A stretch of 64,000 nucleotides of DNA, from positions 496,001 through 560,000 of the forward strand of contig NZ_ACVO01000015.1 in assembly GCF_000175615.1 (NCBI RefSeq), given 5' to 3'. The position numbers were made by a program, and so were the translations under genes. The notes under the pieces are model-generated. The model did not search any database. It was not told where the DNA came from and worked only from the letters and a program-made list of their open reading frames with translations. This DNA comes from Rothia mucilaginosa ATCC 25296. GTDB lineage: Bacteria > Actinomycetota > Actinomycetes > Actinomycetales > Micrococcaceae. Below, in pieces: positions 54,327-63,884 of the stretch (its first letter is position 1; every line of letters begins with the position of its first letter).

Positions 54327-55472
54327 CTACAGTCCCAGCTGGTGCAGATAGCGGTCCGCCACTGCCTCCACCTGATCCAAACCGCGCACACGACCCAGCG
54401 CCTGCGACCACGCATCAGCCTCACCGCCGCCCACCGGGAAACCAGCCGCCGCCCACAACGCCGCCGTCATCGCACCCACCGAATCCGAATCCGAATCCAC
54501 CGACACCGCACGGCACAAACCCTCAAACAGCGCATTGCGTACCGTTGCATCGTCGGTATCAGCAGGCAGACTCTTCACGGCATCCGCCGCACACCAGAAC
54601 GCCACACCCAACAGCTCCGGCGCCGTCCAACCCGTACCAAAATGCTCCGCCACAGCCTCCGGAACCGGCACCGTACCGCCCTCCAGCAGCTCGACGGCAC
54701 GACTCAACGCCGCCGCCGTCCGCGAAGCATCACCCGGAATCGAATCATCCGCCGCCACCGAACCACACCACGACACCACACGACGCGCCGCCTCCAACAA
54801 CACACCAAACGAGCCAGACGAGGACGCCAACAAATCACGAACCAACAACGCATACGCCGCCGCCGAAGCCAACGCCTCCGGATGCCCATGCGTCAACGCC
54901 GCCGCACGCACCGCCAACAAAACCACCGTACGCTCCTGCGCCACTGGCAACACACCCAACGCCGCCGAACGCACCAACGCACCACTACCCAAAGCATCAG
55001 GATTCAACGACTTCGACACCAACTGCATCTCACCCGAACCCAACGCCCGCAACGTCGCCGCACCCGGACCACGACGAGCCGTCAACTCCGAAGACCCATC
55101 AATCTCACGATCCAACGAAAACGGCGCAGAGTCCGGCAGAACCTCACCAATACCGCGGAACCACCGCAAATACGCCAACCACAAACACGCCAACTCATCC
55201 GCCGCCGCGCCCTCATTATTCCACTCCAAAACCTCCGTCAGGCCATCTAAGGTGTAGCAGGTCAGCTGCGTATCATCACTGACCAGTAGCTCACCAAACG
55301 CCGACTCCCACGGCTTAGGGGCGCACTTCGCAATCTGCTCAGCCGACAACAACTCCAACGGATAACCCAGCGCATCACCCAACGCAGACGCACGCAACAA
55401 GCCGCGCACCCTGCCCGCAAACTCAGCCGAAACCTCAGGTGCACGTGTGAACTCAACAGAAGAAAAACTCAT
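54327..55472 (-). CDS. ADP-ribosylglycohydrolase family protein (DraG-like)
   Basis: 381 residues. Family motifs are present: GLLRASALGDALGYPLELL near 25-43, SDDTQLT near 65-71 (usual TDDT) and SVDSDSDSVGAMTAALWAAA near 325-344 (usual GGDxDT), so the Mg-binding acidic groups are largely kept although the last motif is altered. It may remove ADP-ribose from proteins, nucleic acids or small molecules. No ribosome binding site; GATAAT ends six bases before the ATG, suggesting leaderless expression. The gene sits between repeat elements E2 and E3. Confidence 0.85.
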   Translation of the reverse strand: MSFSSVEFTRAPEVSAEFAGRVRGLLRASALGDALGYPLELLSAEQIAKCAPKPWESAFGELLVSDDTQLTCYTLDGLTEVLEWNNEGAAADELACLWLAYLRWFRGIGEVLPDSAPFSLDREIDGSSELTARRGPGAATLRALGSGEMQLVSKSLNPDALGSGALVRSAALGVLPVAQERTVVLLAVRAAALTHGHPEALASAAAYALLVRDLLASSSGSFGVLLEAARRVVSWCGSVAADDSIPGDASRTAAALSRAVELLEGGTVPVPEAVAEHFGTGWTAPELLGVAFWCAADAVKSLPADTDDATVRNALFEGLCRAVSVDSDSDSVGAMTAALWAAAGFPVGGGEADAWSQALGRVRGLDQVEAVADRYLHQLGL

Positions 55473-55519
55473 AGGGCGATTATCCCATGTGCGTTCAGGA
55501 CGCGGAGGCTAGGGCATAA

Positions 55520-55615
55520 GCGGCTTCGTACTCATGCTCGCGGGGGAGTGCCCCCTCTGCGGCGCCGGGGCGCCTTGAGGACGGAGCCCCCGCTACGCAT
55601 GAGCACCTACGCCGC
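55520..55615. repeat. Palindromic repeat element E3
   Basis: Core as in E1; inner arms CTCATGC (55531-55537) and GCATGAG (55597-55603), with outer GCGGC/GCCGC pairing. Lies 50 bases upstream of the ADP-ribosylglycohydrolase start. Confidence 0.88.
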
Positions 55616-55631
55616 GATGGGGTGCCTACTC

Positions 55632-55687
55632 CGCGGACGGGGAGACACCGGGGATGGAGCCCCCGCTACGCATGAGCACCTACGCCG
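55632..55687. repeat. Partial repeat element E4
   Basis: Right half only: GGAGCCCCCGCTACGCATGAG-type sequence at 55656-55676 followed by CACCTACGCCG, a near copy of the right end of E3 at 55586-55614. The left half is degenerate. Confidence 0.75.
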
Positions 55688-55745
55688 AGGATGGTTGGCT
55701 ACTCTTCCTCGCCGGGAATGGAGAGACTTAGACAAAAACGGCTTC

Positions 55746-55826
55746 GCACTCACGCTCGCGGGGGAGTGCCCCCTCTTCAGCGCCTGGGGGCGCTTCGAGG
55801 ACGGAGCCCCCGCTCCGCGTGAGTGC
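55746..55826. repeat. Palindromic repeat element E5
   Basis: Core as in E1; perfect 10-base arms GCACTCACGC (55746-55755) and GCGTGAGTGC (55817-55826). It ends 60 bases upstream of sbcD. Confidence 0.9.
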
Positions 55827-55885
55827 CTATGCCCTGAATGACGAACTGTGAGGCGCAAAACACGACGCAATGCCATACTGAAACC

Positions 55886-57082
55886 ATGAAGATCCTGCAC
55901 ACCTCCGACTGGCACCTCGGCCGCACCTTCCACCGCAGCCCCCTCACCCGCGAACACCAGCAGTTCATCGACGAACTGCTCAACTACGTGCACGCCGAAG
56001 GTATCAACACCCTCCTCATCAGCGGCGACGTCTACGACAGCACCATCCCCACCGCCGAAAGCACCACCCTGCTCGACCAGGCACTCACCCGCCTCATGCG
56101 CGCCGGTGTGCAAGTCATCCTCAGCTCCGGCAACCACGACTCCTTCCGCCGTCTCAGCTACGGCGCCGCCTTCTTCGAAGCCTCCGGCGTGTACCTGCGC
56201 ACCAGCCTCGAAGACGCCACCTGCCCCGTCGAACTCACCGACGGCACCTTGCGTGTACACGTCTACGCCATCCCTTACCTCGCCCCGCGCCTCCACGCCA
56301 CCGCCCTCGGCGTCGACCCCACCCACCAGGCAGTCCTCGGCACCGTCACCGACGCCATCCGCGCTGATGCCGTCGAACGTCACGCCCGCGGCGAAGGTGC
56401 CGACCGCATCATCGTCATGAGCCACGCAACCGTCAGCGACACCACCGGCAGTGACATTGCCGGCAGCGCAGACACCACACCCCGCAGCGACTCCGAACGC
56501 GACATCAGCGTCGGCGGCATCGACTGGGTACCCGCCTCCCTCTTCGACGGCTTCGACTACGTAGCCCTCGGCCACATCCACAAGCGCTACCCCGTCACCC
56601 ACACCATCCGCTACAGCGGCTCACCCCTCGGCTTCTCATTCAGCGAAGAACACAACCGCAATGGCGCCTACCTCATCGAACTCAACCCCGGCGAGGAACC
56701 CACCATCAGCAGCCACGAATGGGCAACCCGCGTACACATGAAAACCCTGCGCGGCACCATGGACCAGCTGCTCAACAGCCCCGAAAACAGCCCCTACGAG
56801 CAGGGCTACTACTGCCGCATCGAACTCACCGACGAAACCCTACCCGTCGGCGCCGTCGACCGCCTGCGCAGCCGCTACGAAACCATCTCCCACTTCAGCT
56901 ACCGCAGCACCCAACCCGCCACCGACAAACCCGTCGCCGCGCCCCTCACTCGCGATGCCGACCCCGTCGAAACCTTCGACCAATTCCACCAATACGTACG
57001 CAACCGCCCCCTCACCAGCGAAGAACGCGACGTCATCACCACCCTCAGCGACCACATCAAAAGCCACAAGGACAACGCATGA
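55886..57082 (+). CDS. sbcD: SbcD-type DNA repair nuclease subunit
   Basis: Mre11-like nuclease subunit of SbcCD, which cleaves hairpins and stalled ends. 398 residues: metallophosphoesterase motifs MKILHTSDWHLGR, SGDVYDS, SSGNHDSFRRL and VALGHIHKRYP, then the capping domain. ATG 55886 gives the family N terminus; an ATG 48 bases upstream is in frame but not needed. CATACT ends six bases before the ATG, so the message could be leaderless. It overlaps sbcC by four bases. Confidence 0.95.
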   Translation: MKILHTSDWHLGRTFHRSPLTREHQQFIDELLNYVHAEGINTLLISGDVYDSTIPTAESTTLLDQALTRLMRAGVQVILSSGNHDSFRRLSYGAAFFEASGVYLRTSLEDATCPVELTDGTLRVHVYAIPYLAPRLHATALGVDPTHQAVLGTVTDAIRADAVERHARGEGADRIIVMSHATVSDTTGSDIAGSADTTPRSDSERDISVGGIDWVPASLFDGFDYVALGHIHKRYPVTHTIRYSGSPLGFSFSEEHNRNGAYLIELNPGEEPTISSHEWATRVHMKTLRGTMDQLLNSPENSPYEQGYYCRIELTDETLPVGAVDRLRSRYETISHFSYRSTQPATDKPVAAPLTRDADPVETFDQFHQYVRNRPLTSEERDVITTLSDHIKSHKDNA

Positions 57083-60000
57083 TCCTGCACAACCTCGAAT
57101 TCGAAGCCTTCATGGCATACCCCAAGCGCCAAGAAATCAACTTCGACACCCTCAACAACGCCGGCGTATTCCTGCTCAACGGACCCACCGGCGCCGGTAA
57201 AACCACCATCCTCGACGCCATCTGCTACGCCCTCTACGGCGAAACCAGCAGCGACCGCGAATCCGCCAAACTGCACTCCACCTACGCGGCACACAGCGGC
57301 ACCAAACCGCGCGTGCTACTCGACGTCACCCTCCACGGCAAGCGCCTGCGCATCGACCGAACCCCCGCCTACAACAAGCCCATCACCCGCGGCGCCCGCA
57401 AAGGCCAGATGCGCGAAGAAAGCGCCAAAGCAACCCTCGCCGAACTCGCACCCGGCGCCGACCCCTCCGACGAAAAGGCATGGACGCCCATCTCCAGCAG
57501 CGTCGCCGAAGTCAACCGCACTATCGCCGAACGCACCCACCTGACCAAAGAACAATTCCTCAAAGTCGTACTCCTGCCGCAGGGCCAGTTCGCGCAATTC
57601 CTCAAGTCCAAGCCCAAAGAACGCAAAGAACTGCTCAAGAAAATGTTCCCCGTCGAACACTATGAACAGCTCTTCGCCGCACTCACCGAGGAAGCGAAAA
57701 CCGCCCAGCAGGAAGTCGCCCAGGACGAAAATACCCAGCGCGGCTACCTTGAACGTGCCCGCGTAGAAATGCTCGCCCTGCAGGCGCTCCTGGATGCTGT
57801 AGATACGGATGCTGAGGGCACCGATACCGAGGACTCTGCTGTCGAAGGGTCTGTGGAGGCGGGGGAGGAGCCGGAAAACCTCACCGCTGAGAACGTCACC
57901 GCCGAAACCCTCGACGCATGGGTCGCCGGCGGAGCAGAACGCGCCCGCGAAACCTCCGCACGCGAAAAGCAGGAACAGCAGCGCCTCACCGACGAAGCCG
58001 ACCAGAACACCCGCCTGCTCGCCGAACGCGCCCAGCTGCAGGCCGACTGGCGTGAATACGAGCAGCTCTGCGAGCGCCGCACCCGCCTGACCGAACGCGC
58101 CGATGAGCACAAGGCGCAGCGTGAAGAGCTGGGGCAGGCGCGTGCCGCCGCGCCCCTGCACGCACAGTACACGCAGGTCCACGCCGAATCGCAGGCGCTC
58201 GCCGCCCGCCAACAGGACCAGGCGGCGTGCGCATCCGCGCTGGATGAGACTGGTCGCGCCCTGCTTGCGGCACTGCGCGATGAGGAAACCGCGGAAGAAG
58301 TCACCTTCCCCGAGGAGACAACCTTCGCCGCGCTCCCTTCCTTTGAACCCGCCGAGCAGCAAACCCAGCTCGAGGCGCTCCTCGACACCCTGCGCGCCCT
58401 GCAGAAGAAGGACGCACAGCTTACCGACGAGGAAGCCGCCGCAGCCACCCTGCTGAAGCAGGCTAATGCCCTCGAGCAGGACAAGTCTCGTGCCGAAAAG
58501 ACGCTGAGCGACCTCACCGCCCATGCCGAGCAGCTTGCCGAAGAACTCGCCGGCTACAGCACCGCCGACGAGGAACGCACCCTCGCCGCGCACCTGGTCA
58601 CCGAGGCGCAGCAGAAGCACGACGCCGCCCAGCAGATGCAGCAGAAGCTGGACGCCGCCTCCGCCGCGGTTGCTGAGGCTGAGAAGCAGAGCAAGCGCAC
58701 CGCCACCGCCGAGCAGAAGGCGCAGGAAAAGTGGCAGGCTTCGGCTCAGCAGGCGCTCGCCGCGACGGAGGAGTTCAAGAACCTGCAGGTGCTGCGCCTC
58801 GCCCAGGCGTCCTCCTTGCTGGCGCGCGAGCTCAAGGACGGCGAACCCTGCGCGGTCTGCGGCTCGGTCGAGCACCCCGCCCCCGCGCAGATTGCCGAGG
58901 GGGAACAGCTGGTTGAGCGTGCCGACCTGGACGCCGCCAAGGAGCGTGAAGACAAGGCTCACAAGCAGGCGCGCGCCCACGAACTGGCTAAGGAGCGGGC
59001 GACCAAGGCGCACCAGGAAGCCTCCGAGGCGCTCGCCGCCGCCCGCACCCAGTACGAGACTCTGGCGGCTCAGGGCGAGTGCGATGTGGAGCAGAGCGCC
59101 GCCCAGCTGCAGCAGGCGCAGACCCGCCTCGCGCAGGCTCAGTCACGCGTGACGGCGCGTGACGGCGTGCTGGTGAAGGTTGAGCGGGTGCGGGTTAAGC
59201 TGCAGAAGGCTCAGGAGGCGCTACGCACCATCGAGGGCGCGGCGGTGGAAGCCCAGACGCGTCACCGTGACGCTGCGGCGCGCTGTGAGGCGGCTGCGGC
59301 GCAGTTGGCGCCTGCTCGTGCGGCGGTGGGTTTTGCGCAGCGTGTTGAGGCTGTGGAGGGCTACCGTGCGGCGCATCAGCGTCTTGCTCGTGCGGTGTTG
59401 CTGTTGGGGCAGGCGCGTGAGCGTCATGCTCTGGCGGCGGCGCAGGCGCAGCGCCTGTTGGGCGAGTCTGCGTTTGAGAGTGCTGAGCTGGTGCAGGCGG
59501 CGGTCCGCACCCCTGAGCGCGTCGACGCCCTGGAGCAGGCTGTTGCCGCGTACGAGCTGGAGCATGCCCGCCTCCTTGAGGGCTTTGGCCGTGAGGCGAT
59601 TGTTGCGGTGGCGGCTCGTGCCGCCGCTGGTGAGCAGGCGCCGGATGATCTGCAGGGTGTGCGTGAGCGGGTTGAGCAGCTGCGTGCGGCGGTTCACCGT
59701 TTGACTCTTCGTGAGGGTGAGCGGGAGAGCGTGCTGCGTTCTTTGCAGGCGCTGCGTGGCGAGTATGCGGCGTTCCGTGCGCAGACGGCGCAGCGTTATG
59801 ACCGTGCGCAGATGCTGGCGAACCTGGCGGCGGCTGCCCGCGGTGATACGCTGGGCGGTTATGAGCATCAGGTTGACCTGGTCAGCTATGTGCTGGGTGC
59901 CGAGTTCGAGCGGATTCTGCACTCGGCGTCACTGCACCTGGACCGTATGAGTGAGGGTCGCTACGGCATGGTGTTCAGCGATCACCGTGCGAAGGGTAGC

Positions 60001-60360
60001 CGTTCCGGCGGTGGCCTGAACCTGGAGATTACTGACACTTGGACGGGTGAGCCGCGTGAGGCGTCGTCGCTGTCCGGTGGTGAGTCATTCTTGGCGTCGC
60101 TGTCGTTGGCGTTGGGTCTGGCTGAGGTTGTTCAGGCGAATAACGGCGGCATCGAGCTGGACACCCTGTTCATTGATGAGGGCTTCGGCACGCTGGATGC
60201 TGAAACTCTGGACATGGTGATGGGCACGATTGAATCTCTGCGTGATAGCGGCCGCACTATTGGCCTGATTTCGCATGTGGAGGAGATGAAGAACCGTATT
60301 CCAGCGCAGATTGTGGTGGAAAAGGGTCAGAACGGCTCGTCGGTGAGGGTAAACTCCTAG
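57079..60360 (+). CDS. sbcC: SbcC-type SMC/Rad50-like ATPase
   Basis: Partner of SbcD. 1093 residues: N-terminal ATPase lobe with Walker A GPTGAGKTT, long coiled coils, a zinc-hook-like CAVCGSVEHP near 590, and the C-terminal lobe with signature SLSGGESFLASLSLALGLAE and Walker B DTLFIDEGFGTLD. Start in the ATGA overlap with sbcD; a longer open frame from 56719 lies inside sbcD and is not real. Base usage changes midway: C-ending codons in the first half, G/T-ending from about 59.2 kb. The MFS gene follows after about 60 bases. Confidence 0.95.
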   Translation: MILHNLEFEAFMAYPKRQEINFDTLNNAGVFLLNGPTGAGKTTILDAICYALYGETSSDRESAKLHSTYAAHSGTKPRVLLDVTLHGKRLRIDRTPAYNKPITRGARKGQMREESAKATLAELAPGADPSDEKAWTPISSSVAEVNRTIAERTHLTKEQFLKVVLLPQGQFAQFLKSKPKERKELLKKMFPVEHYEQLFAALTEEAKTAQQEVAQDENTQRGYLERARVEMLALQALLDAVDTDAEGTDTEDSAVEGSVEAGEEPENLTAENVTAETLDAWVAGGAERARETSAREKQEQQRLTDEADQNTRLLAERAQLQADWREYEQLCERRTRLTERADEHKAQREELGQARAAAPLHAQYTQVHAESQALAARQQDQAACASALDETGRALLAALRDEETAEEVTFPEETTFAALPSFEPAEQQTQLEALLDTLRALQKKDAQLTDEEAAAATLLKQANALEQDKSRAEKTLSDLTAHAEQLAEELAGYSTADEERTLAAHLVTEAQQKHDAAQQMQQKLDAASAAVAEAEKQSKRTATAEQKAQEKWQASAQQALAATEEFKNLQVLRLAQASSLLARELKDGEPCAVCGSVEHPAPAQIAEGEQLVERADLDAAKEREDKAHKQARAHELAKERATKAHQEASEALAAARTQYETLAAQGECDVEQSAAQLQQAQTRLAQAQSRVTARDGVLVKVERVRVKLQKAQEALRTIEGAAVEAQTRHRDAAARCEAAAAQLAPARAAVGFAQRVEAVEGYRAAHQRLARAVLLLGQARERHALAAAQAQRLLGESAFESAELVQAAVRTPERVDALEQAVAAYELEHARLLEGFGREAIVAVAARAAAGEQAPDDLQGVRERVEQLRAAVHRLTLREGERESVLRSLQALRGEYAAFRAQTAQRYDRAQMLANLAAAARGDTLGGYEHQVDLVSYVLGAEFERILHSASLHLDRMSEGRYGMVFSDHRAKGSRSGGGLNLEITDTWTGEPREASSLSGGESFLASLSLALGLAEVVQANNGGIELDTLFIDEGFGTLDAETLDMVMGTIESLRDSGRTIGLISHVEEMKNRIPAQIVVEKGQNGSSVRVNS

Positions 60361-60422
60361 TAGGCATAAATTCGCTTCCGGGTTGCTGTTATGGCATGTC
60401 CGGCGGCTTATTCGTGAAAGAG

Positions 60423-62000
60423 ATGATGACCTCGACACCTCAGGACAGGGCACCGAATTCAACGTATCGTGTGGAACCTTCGGCTGATGCGCGTACTGGC
60501 GCATCCGCGCCGGAGGTTCCTCCGCGCACCATGAAGGTGGCACCCGCCTCCGACGCGCTGAATAAAATGCGTGCTTCGGGCACGGGCATTCCGACGGTTC
60601 CGGGCACGTCCCTGACGGATGTGGTGCGCAACAACGAGCACGTGTTGCAGGAGCTGCCGCCTCGCCCGATTCCGGCTGCGGACGAGATTAATACGAACGC
60701 GTCGGTGCCGGACATTTTGCGTCAGCATTGGGCGTTGTTCCTGCGCAACGGTAAGGAGCAGCGTCGTCACCTGTATGCGGTGCTTCGTGCTGAGGGTTTT
60801 GCCCGTAATGTGTTGACGATTCTGTTCCACATTCCGGCGGCTTCTTCGGCGTTTGCGCTGTATATTCTGTTGGCGAGCCACCTGGGTAGCGTGCATGATG
60901 GCGGCTACGCGGTGGCGGCGTTTACTGGCGCGTATTCGGTGCAGATTATGCTCGGCCCGATGCTGGTGCGTGCTCTGGGTTTGCGGTCGTTGCTGGCGAT
61001 TACGTCGATTCTGAATATCGCTGCGGTGCTGAACATGCTGGTGATTGGTTGGCGTCTAACGGTTGACCCGAATAATGTGAGTACGACCTACCATGCGCTC
61101 TCGTGTGTGGCGATGGGTTTCACGACTCCGCCGTGGACTCCGTTCGCTCTTGAGTCGCTGTATCGCCGTAACTATCAGTACAGCGATATTCGCTTGTCGA
61201 CTGCGGTGTCGTGGGGTACCACGGCGAACATGTCGATGCATCCGCTGGCTGCTCTGCTGGTGTGGCTGGGCGATGCGTACATCACCCCGAATAATGAGTA
61301 TGCGGGCTTCTGGATCACGATTATTCTGGATGCGCTACTGTTCGTCGTGGTGCTGGCGGCGCCGAGGTGGCTACCGGATATTTCGCGTATTCGCATGGCT
61401 CCGCCGCAGAATCTGGTGCGTCCGAGCCGTCAGACGGTGGTGCTGATTCTTGGTCTGGTGCTGCTGGGCGCGTGCATGGGTTCGGTTGGTTCTGGTCTGC
61501 TGGGTTTCTCGCTGATTCACGGTTCGATGAACCTGTTCATGGCTATGGTTGCGACCGGTACCGGTGCGCTCGTGGTGGTGGCTTTCCCCGTGGTTTTGGG
61601 TGGCCGTTCGGTGAACCCGTGGCATGGCTGGCTGGTGAGCGGTGTTCTGCTGATTATGGCGGCGCTGTACTTGCCGGCGAGCGATGATACGTCCACGATT
61701 TTCTATGCGTTGGCGCTGTGCGGCGCGGTGCTGGGTGTGGCGTTTGGTGGCCATGAGCTGTGGCTGAACCGTTCGCTCAAGCATATTCCTGACGCTCAGG
61801 CGAGCTTCTTTACCCGCTCGATGCTGGGTATTGGTCTAGCGCTGGGTAGTATGTGGGGCGGCTATATGGGGGATGCCCCGTATTACCGTAATGCGTTTAT
61901 GGTTCCGGTGATTATTGCGACTCTGTATTTTGCGTTGGGTCATTTGTACGGCTACCTGTGGCGTGAGGAGCATGAGGAGCAGCTGACTCCTTGGGATTAG
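60423..62000 (+). CDS. MFS-type membrane transporter
   Basis: 525 residues with a long polar N terminus of about 130 residues, then some 12 hydrophobic segments (for example ILFHIPAASSAFALYILLAS, MLGPMLVRALGLRSLLAITS, LLGFSLIHGSMNLFMAMVAT). No substrate-specific motif recognised. Start uncertain: tandem ATGs at 60423 and 60426 follow GAAAGAG closely; an ATG at 60396 is also in frame. Ends at a strong terminator. Confidence 0.75.
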   Translation: MMTSTPQDRAPNSTYRVEPSADARTGASAPEVPPRTMKVAPASDALNKMRASGTGIPTVPGTSLTDVVRNNEHVLQELPPRPIPAADEINTNASVPDILRQHWALFLRNGKEQRRHLYAVLRAEGFARNVLTILFHIPAASSAFALYILLASHLGSVHDGGYAVAAFTGAYSVQIMLGPMLVRALGLRSLLAITSILNIAAVLNMLVIGWRLTVDPNNVSTTYHALSCVAMGFTTPPWTPFALESLYRRNYQYSDIRLSTAVSWGTTANMSMHPLAALLVWLGDAYITPNNEYAGFWITIILDALLFVVVLAAPRWLPDISRIRMAPPQNLVRPSRQTVVLILGLVLLGACMGSVGSGLLGFSLIHGSMNLFMAMVATGTGALVVVAFPVVLGGRSVNPWHGWLVSGVLLIMAALYLPASDDTSTIFYALALCGAVLGVAFGGHELWLNRSLKHIPDAQASFFTRSMLGIGLALGSMWGGYMGDAPYYRNAFMVPVIIATLYFALGHLYGYLWREEHEEQLTPWD

Positions 62001-62024
62001 TTGGAACGTCGTTAGCGCATGTTT

Positions 62025-62073
62025 AAAGGCGGATGCCCCGCCACCTTCTGCAGGTGGTGGGGCATCCGCCTTT
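62025..62073. terminator. Bidirectional terminator between MFS and MBL genes
   Basis: 21-base stem (62025-62045 with 62053-62073, one mismatch), seven-base loop, core GGCGGATGCCCC/GGGGCATCCGCC. Confidence 0.93.
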
Positions 62074-62135
62074 TGTGTACCGTGCTCGGTTTGTGGTGAG
62101 CCTCAGCGTGAGAGCCTCAGCGTGAGGCTGCCGGT

Positions 62136-62783
62136 TTAGTGACCGCGCTTGATCCAAGCCGGAAGTTCGGGTGCTTCCAGGCCGATGCCGGTGCTGTCGC
62201 CGTGGCCGGTGAGGACCGCGGTGGACTCGGGCAGGGTCAGCAGGCGGGTCGAGATCGACTCGATGATGGTGTCGAAGTCGCTGTAGGAGCGTCCGGTGGC
62301 GCCGGGGCCGCCGTTGAAGAGGGTGTCGCCGGAGAAGACGACGCCTTCGCTGTTCTCCCAGCTGAGGGTGGGTGCGTAGAAGCACACGGAGCCGGGGGAG
62401 TGGCCGGGGGTGGCGAGGACCTTCAGTTCGGTGTCGCCGATGCGCAGTACGTCGCCGTCAGCGAGTTCGTGGTCGAAATCCCAGGAGGGGTACACCATTT
62501 CCCAGAGCACACGGTCCGCGGGGTTCAGGTAGACGGGTGCGCCGAAGCGTTCTGCCGCCTCCTTGGCGCTGCGGATGTGGTCGTCGTGGGCGTGGGTCAG
62601 CAGAATCTTCTCCACGGTGCGGCCTGCGACGGTGCGGGAGATCTTGTCGACGTCGTGGGCGGGGTCAATGATGATCACGGAGGAGTCATTGCCGATAATC
62701 CAGACGTTGTTGTCGACGTCCCAGCAGCCGCCGTCCAGCGAGAAGGTGCCAGAGGTGACGACTCGTTCAATACGTTCGCTCAC
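62136..62783 (-). CDS. MBL-fold hydrolase paired with the mycothiol formaldehyde pathway
   Basis: 215 residues with THAHDDHIRSA, the later His in ATPGHSPGSVCF, FSGDTLFNGGPG and LTGHGDSTGIG, the glyoxalase-II-type set of metal ligands. In mycobacteria the same gene pair (MscR and an MBL protein) is conserved, suggesting hydrolysis of S-formylmycothiol or a related thioester. GTG 62783 with AGGAG seven bases upstream. It begins nine bases after the dehydrogenase gene, so the two form an operon. Confidence 0.9.
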   Translation of the reverse strand: MSERIERVVTSGTFSLDGGCWDVDNNVWIIGNDSSVIIIDPAHDVDKISRTVAGRTVEKILLTHAHDDHIRSAKEAAERFGAPVYLNPADRVLWEMVYPSWDFDHELADGDVLRIGDTELKVLATPGHSPGSVCFYAPTLSWENSEGVVFSGDTLFNGGPGATGRSYSDFDTIIESISTRLLTLPESTAVLTGHGDSTGIGLEAPELPAWIKRGH

Positions 62784-62792
62784 GCTACGCTC

Positions 62793-63884
62793 CTAGAGTT
62801 CCACGACCGAGCGCAGCACGCGGCCGGTCTTCATGGTTTCGAATGCTTCGTTGACGTCTTCGAGGCGAATGCGCTCGGAGACGAAGCCGTCCAGGTCGAG
62901 GCGGCCGAGCAGGTACTGGTCCACGAATTCGGGGAAGTCGCGGGAGGGCAGGGTGTCGCCGTACCATGCGCTCTTGATGGAGCCGCCGCGGCCGAACACC
63001 TCATCCAGAGGGATGTCCCAGGTGGTGCCGGGTGCGGGCACGCCGACGAGGACGACGCGGCCAGCCAGGTCGCGTGCCTCGAATGCCTGCTTGAAGGTGG
63101 GGGCGATGCCGACAGCGTCGATGACGAGGTCTGCACCGAAGCCGCCGGTGAGTTCCTTGATGGCCTCGACGGGGTCGACCTTGGAGGAGTTCACGGTGTG
63201 GGTTGCGCCGTGCTCGCGTGCGCGTGCCAGCTTATCCTCGTCGATGTCGACGGCGATGATGGTGGTTGCGCCACCGAGCTGTGCGCCTGCGATTGCTGCG
63301 GTGCCGACGCCGCCGCAACCGATGACTGCGACGGACTCGCCGCGCTTGAGTTCACCGGTGTTCAGCACAGCGCCCAGACCTGCGGTGACGCCGCAGCCGA
63401 GCAGGCCGATTGCTGCGTACTGTTCGGGGCTGATGTCAGCGGTGATCTTGGTGCACTGACCTGCTGCGACGAGGGTCTTCTCCGCGAAGGAGCCGATACC
63501 CAGCGCGGGGGTGAGCTCGGTGCCGTCCTCGAGGGTCATCTTCTGGGTTGCGTTGTGGGTTGCGAAGCAGTACTGCGGCTGGCCCTTGCGGCATGCGCGG
63601 CATTCGCCGCAGACGGCACGCCAGTTGAGGATGACCAGGTCGCCGGGGGCGATGTCGGTGACGTCATCGCCGACAGCCTCTACGATACCTGCGGACTCGT
63701 GGCCGAGCAGGTAGGGGAAGTCCTGACCGACGCCGCCGGTGACGTAGTGGTGGTCGGTCTGGCAGACACCGCAGGTGAGGACCTTGACGAGTGCTTCTCC
63801 CTTGCCGGGGTCGGGTACGTTGATGGTGGTGACGGTGACGGGCGCGTCCTGGGAGAGGGCTACGACAGCCTTAACCTTGTGCAT
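62793..63884 (-). CDS. mscR: S-(hydroxymethyl)mycothiol dehydrogenase
   Basis: Zinc-dependent medium-chain dehydrogenase that oxidises the formaldehyde-mycothiol adduct with NAD+. 363 residues: catalytic zinc ligands in [11 protein letters not shown] and [12 protein letters not shown], structural zinc cysteines [18 protein letters not shown] motif [22 protein letters not shown] precedes the ATG. First gene of a two-gene operon with the MBL hydrolase. Fits a mycothiol-producing actinobacterium that also carries SigR/RsrA. Confidence 0.94.
   Translation of the reverse strand: MHKVKAVVALSQDAPVTVTTINVPDPGKGEALVKVLTCGVCQTDHHYVTGGVGQDFPYLLGHESAGIVEAVGDDVTDIAPGDLVILNWRAVCGECRACRKGQPQYCFATHNATQKMTLEDGTELTPALGIGSFAEKTLVAAGQCTKITADISPEQYAAIGLLGCGVTAGLGAVLNTGELKRGESVAVIGCGGVGTAAIAGAQLGGATTIIAVDIDEDKLARAREHGATHTVNSSKVDPVEAIKELTGGFGADLVIDAVGIAPTFKQAFEARDLAGRVVLVGVPAPGTTWDIPLDEVFGRGGSIKSAWYGDTLPSRDFPEFVDQYLLGRLDLDGFVSERIRLEDVNEAFETMKTGRVLRSVVEL

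Noticed and set aside
53987..55826. CRISPR array
   Set aside because: Repeats are irregularly spaced, palindromic over their full length and have variable arms rather than constant repeats with unique spacers; no cas genes.
56719..57078. Upstream extension of sbcC inside sbcD
   Set aside because: The translated extension is Pro/Arg/His-rich and out of frame with sbcD; the family N terminus begins at 57079.
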